10,637 bases of DNA, from NCBI GenBank assembly GCA_018671635.1, contig JABHHG010000132.1, positions 1 through 10,637 of the forward strand, in the 5' to 3' direction. Source of the DNA: Fidelibacterota bacterium (GTDB lineage: Bacteria; Fidelibacterota; Marinisomatia; SCGC-AAA003-L08; D37C17). Positions within the stretch are counted from its first letter, which is position 1, and each line of letters begins with the position of its first letter. Both the position numbers and the translations under genes were made by a program. The notes under the pieces are model-generated. The model was not told the DNA's origin, made no database searches, and saw nothing but the letters and a program-made list of their open reading frames with translations. Positions 7,801 to 10,637 of this stretch are shown here, piece after piece.

Positions 7801-8341
7801 AGAATGTAAGGGTTGATTGAAACGGATTATATGCAAAAGGTACAATATTAATGGTATTGCCTTTAATCCCTCTAAAAATTAATGGAGAATCGATTTTAAC
7901 CATTTTAGTGGGGAAATTTGAGTCTAGTTTATACATATCATTGAAAGTATAATCCACATCTTGGGGATCTATATTTCTAGTCATTTTACCTTTAGAGGGT
8001 GGGATATCAGTTTTGTTAAAGACTTCAATATTACTGACTTCAATATTAAAGATGGCTTTTTTACCAATTGGAATTTGAATTGAAGTGGAAAGAGAAGGTA
8101 AATCGGGCATTGACTTTATTTGATTATGAACCATGCCCATTAATTGGGGTTGGATGTATTGCTCTCCATTAATGATAATTTCATGGAGATTCAAATTTTC
8201 AAAATTATATTGAAGATGTAATTCAGCATTACTCTCTGAAATTATTTCAATATGGGCATCCGAGTTTGGCGCCCCCACAAGCCAAGCAGAAAACAGAAAG
8301 CCTAAAAGTAAGTTGATTGATATTTTTCTAATAGTCATCAT
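4886..8341 (-). CDS. Secreted gingipain-type C25 cysteine peptidase with C-terminal type I dockerin
   Basis: A 1151-residue exported peptidase. Residues 1-29 are a signal peptide. Residues ~30-230 match a C25 propeptide (MPDLPSLSTSIQIPIGKK). The caspase-like gingipain domain runs ~232-565, starting ALVIITDDAYITPLQPLVDWK and ending YGDPSVMIRT. It holds the catalytic pair: H430 in NYAGHGS and C463 in SVSCYTG, 33 residues apart, as recalled for RgpB (His211/Cys244). Acidic GDGQGDDGESDD is a usual family loop. Residues ~566-885 are Ig/CARDB-like beta domains (DNEDGIWDLGEAATLSF). Residues ~886-1085 form an alpha/beta domain resembling ThuA/class-I amidotransferase folds (APVLIWNPS; GGNVYLEGGDTW 960-971). 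Two dockerin calcium loops close the protein (DINNDGMINILD from 1092, DINGDGDLNVMD from 1127). No T9SS-type CTD is visible. Start: MM at 8341/8338 without a clear RBS. Likely an extracellular or surface peptidase; cleavage specificity cannot be read. Confidence 0.92.
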   Translation of the reverse strand: MMTIRKISINLLLGFLFSAWLVGAPNSDAHIEIISESNAELHLQYNFENLNLHEIIINGEQYIQPQLMGMVHNQIKSMPDLPSLSTSIQIPIGKKAIFNIEVSNIEVFNKTDIPPSKGKMTRNIDPQDVDYTFNDMYKLDSNFPTKMVKIDSPLIFRGIKGNTINIVPFAYNPFQSTLTFYSTIDVHIQFVDDRIGTAPIQSKLTNPFTQVMDRFFINSSSSRYENIEDNGALVIITDDAYITPLQPLVDWKNMRGLHTQVHTTQLIGNTPELIKTFISEKYIEENISYVLLVGNTDQVSTFWPEPTIPSDPMYGYLDGDDAYPEVFVGRFSANSIDDVQIQVERVIRYERDMTSQAIWYNEGIGIASSQGDGQGDDGESDDVHMEIIREKLINYNYTNIDQAYDIYGTTPQQVYDAVNEGRGIINYAGHGSLNSWISSGFSIADINSLENVDRYPFIISVSCYTGASQFDLSMAETWLRANNSGNPTGAIAVAASSTLMQWAPPMECQDEFNDILTESYNDNQIFSFGGIFYNSTLKMIESYGDNGVQEAKFWHVYGDPSVMIRTDVPTTISANYSDVITIGQNSLNISVDQNGVVGTLSKNGELLTSNVAINGLISLPLSSVDLQIGMYDLVISGYNSVTHISEIEMIMPESGFMAINNISFNGENGSNHVNNGEDVLVSIDASNIGINELSSVQFELITEDVFILDFTESLSFENIIVNENILGELSFHVRNDTPDNHNAQVNLLITSGETQWVHPFVVEVNSPEIMISTSILTEDNEDGIWDLGEAATLSFVLSNIGSGSMNFPIQLNVEMDNSLALDLNDGYTIETLSFEDIHPVFLHFLSATDIPLGSELSIHIQLIELGCEEYCRELPELNLQFSIGNAPVLIWNPSLSSSSSTRLANYLMGQGFGSYDHIISEEIPNTANYHSAFVFLGIYPENYQLTQADAGAIVNILNRGGNVYLEGGDTWVFNEATDLHPYFHIQGISDGSADLISISGGENTFADGMTFTYEGAVNWIDRIAPLDGAQSLLNNVDPEYTTAVIYEDSSGYKTIGTSHELGGLTGDQFPDYVNGMINFFNFDAQDICSIGDINNDGMINILDVVRVVSIILNNGPQETVQEICASDINGDGDLNVMDVVLLVQGILQPNQ

Positions 8342-8417
8342 TAACAGAATTCATAAGTAAATAATTTATCCATAATTCATAAAATCATATTCTGCGTCAC
8401 ATCACGTTATATATTTT

Positions 8418-8433
8418 TGTGAGCCACGTCACA
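8418..8433. promoter_or_regulatory. Crp/Fnr-family-like operator (TGTGA-N6-TCACA)
   Basis: TGTGA (8418-8422), six bases and TCACA (8429-8433) give the exact core consensus of an E. coli-type Crp site, flanked by T-rich and A-rich sides as such sites usually are. Its centre is about 84 bp upstream of the C25 start codon. A regulator of this family has not been seen in the window, and no clear -10 lies at a canonical distance, so the regulatory role is inference. Confidence 0.4.
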
Positions 8434-8470
8434 TAATTATAGAAATAAATCTATCTATGGATATTATTTA

Positions 8471-8479
8471 AAGGAGGAA
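8471..8479 (+). other. Orphan Shine-Dalgarno sequence (AAGGAGGAA)
   Basis: AAGGAGG matches the anti-SD almost fully on the plus strand, yet no ATG, GTG or TTG lies at usable distance. Reading from an ATT two bases after GGAGGA gives only a 10-codon frame. It may be chance, a remnant of a lost gene start, or a decoy or regulatory site in a plus-strand transcript. Confidence 0.25.
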
Positions 8480-8523
8480 ATTAGTAATAATTTAAACCTA
8501 CTTTTACAATAAGTCAAATAGCA

Positions 8524-8551
8524 TTGACAAAAAGTTTAAATATAATAATAA
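8524..8551 (+). promoter_or_regulatory. Promoter-like TTGACA-16-TAATAA, plus strand
   Basis: TTGACA (8524-8529) is the full sigma-70 -35 consensus, followed 16 bases later by TAATAA (8546-8551). A better hexamer TATAAT at 8541 is only 11 bases away. Transcription would run toward and antisense to the 3' end of greA (8641 onward), with no plausible plus-strand protein there. The surroundings are very AT-rich, so a chance match is possible. Confidence 0.3.
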
Positions 8552-8640
8552 AAGTCGAATAAAATTGTAAAGGTCTTTAGGCGTTTAATTTAATAATCAC
8601 AATGCTCAATTATTTGTGGATATTGCACAATACATTAATA

Positions 8641-9138
8641 CTATTTCGAACACTTTGGAGTCGTTGCAGTAATCTTTTCAATTGCAGTAATTGTGAACTT
8701 CGTCTCTTTACCCTTGATTTCAAGTATGAAATCTTCATTAATCTTTTTCCCAATGATGGCTTGGCCAAAAGGGGTATGGTAGGTTACTATCATGGGATAA
8801 AGATCAAACTCCAATTCGATTGGACCTAATAAGTAATAGTCTTCGGCCTTATTTTTCCCTTCTTCACGAATTGTAACCTTATTGCCAAATTCTACTTGAT
8901 CGGTTTCAATTTCGCCATACTCGATGAACCGGAATGGCGCATGGGATAGCAATAATTGTTTCCTATATATTACAAAACTCATCTCTTCCTTGGCAGATTT
9001 GTATTCATAATTTTCCTTAAGATCTCCATGACTCGCTGCTTCTTTAATTTTTAAAGAAGTTTCTGTTCTTAATTTATCCATAGATTTTATCTTCTCTTCT
9101 AATGCCAGATATGTGTCCCGTAAAATCAATGTGGCCAT
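8641..9138 (-). CDS. greA: GreA/GreB-family transcript cleavage factor
   Basis: Gre factors enter the RNA polymerase secondary channel and stimulate cleavage of backtracked RNA. With the ATG at 9138 the protein has 165 residues, close to the family norm. The N-terminal coiled coil (about 1-75) carries the tip motif HGDLKENYEYKSAKEE, with the catalytic acidic residues D39 and E42, equivalent to E. coli GreA D41/E44. The FKBP-like C-terminal domain follows (FGNKVTIREE, YYLLGP, TPFGQAIIGK, FTITAIEKI). TPFGQAIIGK replaces the usual SPLGRALLGK, so it is somewhat divergent. A GTG at 9144 in the same frame would add two residues, but AAAGGAG (9152-9146) sits 7 bases before the ATG and only touches the GTG, so I choose 9138. 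A leader repeat with a short ORF precedes it. Confidence 0.92.
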   Translation of the reverse strand: MATLILRDTYLALEEKIKSMDKLRTETSLKIKEAASHGDLKENYEYKSAKEEMSFVIYRKQLLLSHAPFRFIEYGEIETDQVEFGNKVTIREEGKNKAEDYYLLGPIELEFDLYPMIVTYHTPFGQAIIGKKINEDFILEIKGKETKFTITAIEKITATTPKCSK

Positions 9139-9145
9139 ATTCACA

Positions 9146-9152
9146 CTCCTTT
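9146..9152 (-). promoter_or_regulatory. Strong ribosome binding site of greA that fixes its start
   Basis: AAAGGAG on the minus strand lies 7 bases upstream of ATG 9138-9136 and only one base from the in-frame GTG at 9144. This spacing selects the ATG. Confidence 0.8.
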
Positions 9153-9162
9153 CTTGATTGTG

Positions 9163-9198
9163 TTAAATAAATTGTTTGTTTAATATTAATTTCTTCAT
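9163..9198 (-). other. Short leader ORF (11 codons) inside leader repeat copy A, before greA
   Basis: ATG at 9198 preceded by AAGG at suitable distance reads MKKLILNKQFI and stops at 9163, 24 bases before the greA ATG. Its first three codons (MKK) and RBS equal the start of the PspC-domain gene in copy B of the same repeat. It may be translated as a leader peptide, or be only a by-product of a duplicated gene start. No composition typical of an attenuator is seen. Confidence 0.25.
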
Positions 9199-9266
9199 AA
9201 TTGACCTTGATTGAATACATAAACTTACGAAAATTATATCTGAATGGGTGTCAGGGTTTTTCTATG
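9187..9266 (-). repeat. Leader repeat, copy A (upstream of greA)
   Basis: About 80 bp that align with 9499-9577 with roughly ten mismatches and one gap by eye. In minus orientation it runs CATAGAAAAACCCTGACACC, a TATAATTTTCG block, GTAAGTTTATGTATTCAATC, then AAGGTCAATTATGAAGAAATTA. All copies are in the same orientation and end in an RBS plus ATG-AAG. It is probably a promoter and 5'-UTR module for greA, combined with greA's own RBS further down. Confidence 0.75.
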
Positions 9267-9330
9267 CACAGTCTTCAGGCTCTGCTGAACAGCTCAATAA
9301 GAGTATTATGAGTGTATATAGGAGTTTCAT

Positions 9331-9510
9331 TTAATCTTTTACAGGAATAATAATCCATCCAATAATGTAGACTATTAATCCTGCTCCTAAAAAGAGTGCT
9401 AACAAGAATAGTAATCTGATAATCACAGGGTCAATATCAAAATATTCAGCCATTCCTGAACAGACACCTGCAATTTTATACTCATCTTTATCTCTATATA
9501 ATTTCTTCAT
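9331..9510 (-). CDS. Small PspC-domain membrane protein
   Basis: The 59-residue protein is one complete PspC domain (PF04024 type): KKLYRDKDEYKIAGVCSGMAEYFDID, then RLLFLLALFLGAGLIVYIIGWIIIP as a hydrophobic helix (about 32-56) with the typical terminal IIP. In enterobacteria PspC takes part in the phage-shock envelope stress response; stand-alone short PspC proteins are common in other phyla and mostly uncharacterised. No pspA or pspB is nearby. I start at ATG 9510, not at the in-frame ATG 9528. AAGGA lies 5 bases before 9510, TTAGG is one base from 9528, and in the other two copies of the surrounding leader repeat only the 9510-type ATG is kept (the first is ATT). Confidence 0.9.
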   Translation of the reverse strand: MKKLYRDKDEYKIAGVCSGMAEYFDIDPVIIRLLFLLALFLGAGLIVYIIGWIIIPVKD

Positions 9511-9577
9511 ATTTGTCCTTGATTGCATACCTAAATTTACAAAAATATTTATGAATGGGTATCAGAGTTTTTCTATG
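9499..9577 (-). repeat. Leader repeat, copy B (covers the start of the PspC-domain gene)
   Basis: This copy contains the RBS, start codon and first four codons of the PspC-domain gene. In minus orientation it reads CATAGAAAAACTCTGATACC, TATTTTTG (a perfect TAnnTTTG match at about 9546-9539), GTAAATTTAGGTATGCAATC, AAGGACAAATATGAAG. Between it and the end of the beta-barrel gene (9578-9723) I see no gene and no terminator. Confidence 0.75.
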
Positions 9578-9723
9578 GATGCATACCCCATTAAAACCTT
9601 GTTGGGGGTGAGCTTTTGGTTACTTTTTGAAGACTTTATTGTATTCTTCTACAATTGCTTTAGGGATTGGATAGCTGAGGAATTTAAATCTTATGGAAGT
9701 TCTTATTATGAATTATTGGCGTT

Positions 9724-10542
9724 TTATCTCTTTTTAAGAGGGAAATAGAATGAAACACCTATATAGATAGTTTTGTAATCTGCATTTATTTTATTACCAA
9801 TTATTTCATCAAATGATTGTTGGTCTTCAATATTTTCCCAACTTGACCAATCACTTGCTTGAATATTTTTAATCATATTATATCTAACTCCAAACTCTAC
9901 AGCAACTGAAGGTTTAAGGAATGTAAGACTTGTTCCCAAATCAAGTGTTACAAATGGGCTTGACATTTTACTGTCCACCGTAGTATTGATATTATAATTT
10001 GTTTCTGTATCACAGGAATCTTCAAAAATAATATGTAGGAGTAGTGACCAAAAATTGTCACATTCATTCTCAAATGTATCTGGAAAATCATATTCAGTAT
10101 ATTGTTTAAAAAATCCAACACCAATAGAAGTATTAATATAAGGTCTAAAAAAACCTTTTCCAAAAATACCATTATTTAGAATAAATTTAATTCCTACATC
10201 AAAAAGATTTGCCGATTCACCTTCTCTTACCTGTAAACCACTCCAATCATCATATGAAATCATATTTTCACCAAATGAAATATGTTGCCATCCAAGATTA
10301 TATCTCAAATTGTTATGATTAATTACAGGTTTCTCAAAAGTCAATTTAAATGCAGCGCCTTGAGTGCTATAACTACTATAAATATTGGTTGGACTACTAT
10401 ATCCAAACGTGAACATAAGATGTGAAGGTTTTCTAAGTTTCTCCTGATTGTTTTTATAATCATTATTGCTAAAGTATAAGCTATTGGGATGCAAGAAACT
10501 TAATAATATCAACAAATATACTATAGATAATGGATATTTCAT
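9724..10542 (-). CDS. Outer-membrane beta-barrel protein, function unknown
   Basis: A 272-residue exported protein. Residues 1-22 form a signal peptide (MKYPLSIVYLLILLSFLHPNS). The rest has alternating short strands with aromatic edges, such as HLMFTFGYSS, LRYNLGWQHISFG, LFDVGIKFIL, FFRPYINTSIGVGFF, FVTLDLGTSLTF, AVEFGVRYNM. It closes with a strand near the C-terminus, TIYIGVSFYFPLKKR, as in small OmpA/OprF-like or OM beta-barrel families. A loop around 155-180 has two Cys (ECDNF and DSCDTE) that could pair. I cannot name the family. The start ATG follows directly on the TAA of a short ORF; GGAG lies only three bases before it, a tight spacing. Next in line on the same strand is the PspC-domain gene 213 bp downstream. 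Confidence 0.8.
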   Translation of the reverse strand: MKYPLSIVYLLILLSFLHPNSLYFSNNDYKNNQEKLRKPSHLMFTFGYSSPTNIYSSYSTQGAAFKLTFEKPVINHNNLRYNLGWQHISFGENMISYDDWSGLQVREGESANLFDVGIKFILNNGIFGKGFFRPYINTSIGVGFFKQYTEYDFPDTFENECDNFWSLLLHIIFEDSCDTETNYNINTTVDSKMSSPFVTLDLGTSLTFLKPSVAVEFGVRYNMIKNIQASDWSSWENIEDQQSFDEIIGNKINADYKTIYIGVSFYFPLKKR

Positions 10543-10593
10543 TTACTCCCTATTTATTTGGAAACAACATTTTTTAATTATTACTTCCTTCAT
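10543..10593 (-). other. Short leader ORF (16 codons) abutting the beta-barrel gene
   Basis: ATG at 10593, preceded by the repeat's AAGG, reads MKEVIIKKCCFQINRE and stops at 10543. The TAA is immediately followed by the ATG of the beta-barrel gene in the same frame. If translated, ribosomes ending here could reinitiate at the next ATG (translational coupling). It is equally possible that it is only the duplicated start region of another gene. Confidence 0.3.
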
Positions 10594-10637
10594 ATTTGAC
10601 CTTAATTGAATGCCTAAACTTACTAAATATCATAATA
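10582..10637 (-). repeat. Leader repeat, copy C (upstream of the beta-barrel gene; cut by window end)
   Basis: The minus strand reads GATATTTAGTAAGTTTAGGC, ATTCAATTAAGGTCAAATAT, GAAGGAAGTAATAATT. This matches copies A and B over GTAA(G/A)TTTA(G/T)G(T/C)AT(T/G)CAAT(C/T)AAGG(T/A)CAA(A/T)TATGAAG. The upstream part lies beyond the window. Orientation and distance to a gene start agree with the other copies. Confidence 0.7.

Larger units (their letters stand above)
8342..8640. other. Gene-free intergenic region between greA and the C25 peptidase
   Basis: This stretch has no convincing gene on either strand. On the minus strand it serves as the 5' region of the C25 peptidase and the 3' end of greA, but I see no clear terminator after greA. 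It contains a Crp/Fnr-like palindrome (8418-8433), an 8-bp word CGTCACAT repeated at 8395-8402 and 8427-8434 (32 bp apart), a perfect orphan Shine-Dalgarno (8471-8479, plus) and a promoter-like pair (8524-8551, plus). Confidence 0.6.

Noticed and set aside
8602..8829. Plus-strand frame of 75 codons after the promoter-like pair at 8524
   Set aside because: Mostly antisense to greA, no RBS before its ATG, and no protein-like pattern apart from what the greA complement imposes.
9274..9289. TTCAG-N6-CTGAA inverted repeat downstream of the PspC-domain gene as a terminator
   Set aside because: Only 5 bp of stem and no U tract on the minus strand; left as unexplained.
9528..9528. ATG at 9528 as the start of the PspC-domain gene
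   Set aside because: The TTAGG before it is one base away, the codon is ATT in the other two repeat copies, and the PspC domain begins exactly at the ATG 9510 start.
9551..9748. Plus-strand frame of 65 codons rich in hydrophobic residues in the gap between the PspC and beta-barrel genes
   Set aside because: It begins inside leader repeat copy B, has no ribosome binding site, overlaps the end of the beta-barrel gene, and the matching frame in copy A has no start and soon stops.

Overview
The window is AT-rich (about one third G+C by eye) bacterial chromosome. The mix of genes points to a marine member of the FCB group, most likely Candidatus Marinimicrobia (SAR406) or a close relative. The grounds are large secreted multidomain proteins, a gingipain-type C25 peptidase ending in a type I dockerin, an N-terminal adhesin-like domain carrying a Cys-rich LNR-like insert, a short PspC-domain protein and an outer-membrane beta-barrel. 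This placement is inference from protein style; there is no rRNA or other marker to confirm it.

Layout, left to right. Positions 1-927 (minus) hold the first 309 codons of a secreted protein that runs off the left edge. Positions 1052-1096 hold a palindrome and a clear minus-strand terminator. Next come a small unrecognised cytoplasmic protein (1122-1556, minus) and a complete transketolase (1642-3624, minus). A 141-bp divergent promoter region separates tkt from hemW (3766-4896, plus), the only convincing plus-strand gene. hemW overlaps tail to tail by 11 bp with a 1151-residue C25 peptidase (4886-8341, minus). Upstream of the peptidase is a 299-bp gene-free stretch with a Crp/Fnr-like palindrome, an orphan Shine-Dalgarno and a plus-strand promoter-like pair. 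The right end is a minus-strand series: GreA-type elongation factor (8641-9138), PspC-domain protein (9331-9510) and outer-membrane beta-barrel protein (9724-10542).

The most unusual structure is a repeated ~80-bp leader in front of each of these last three genes (9187-9266, 9499-9577, and 10582 to the window end). All copies face the same way. Each keeps a ribosome-binding site and an ATG-AAG start. In one copy that start is used directly by the PspC-domain gene; in the other two it opens a very short ORF that stops just before the real gene. It looks like a dispersed promoter/5'-UTR module.

Functionally the window mixes housekeeping (tkt for the pentose phosphate pathway, hemW for heme delivery, greA for transcript cleavage) with envelope and extracellular functions (C25 peptidase, adhesin-like secreted protein, PspC protein, beta-barrel). 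Apart from the shared leader there is no sign of a single pathway. I see no tRNA, rRNA, CRISPR array, transposase or phage gene, and no self-contained novel defence or mobile system.
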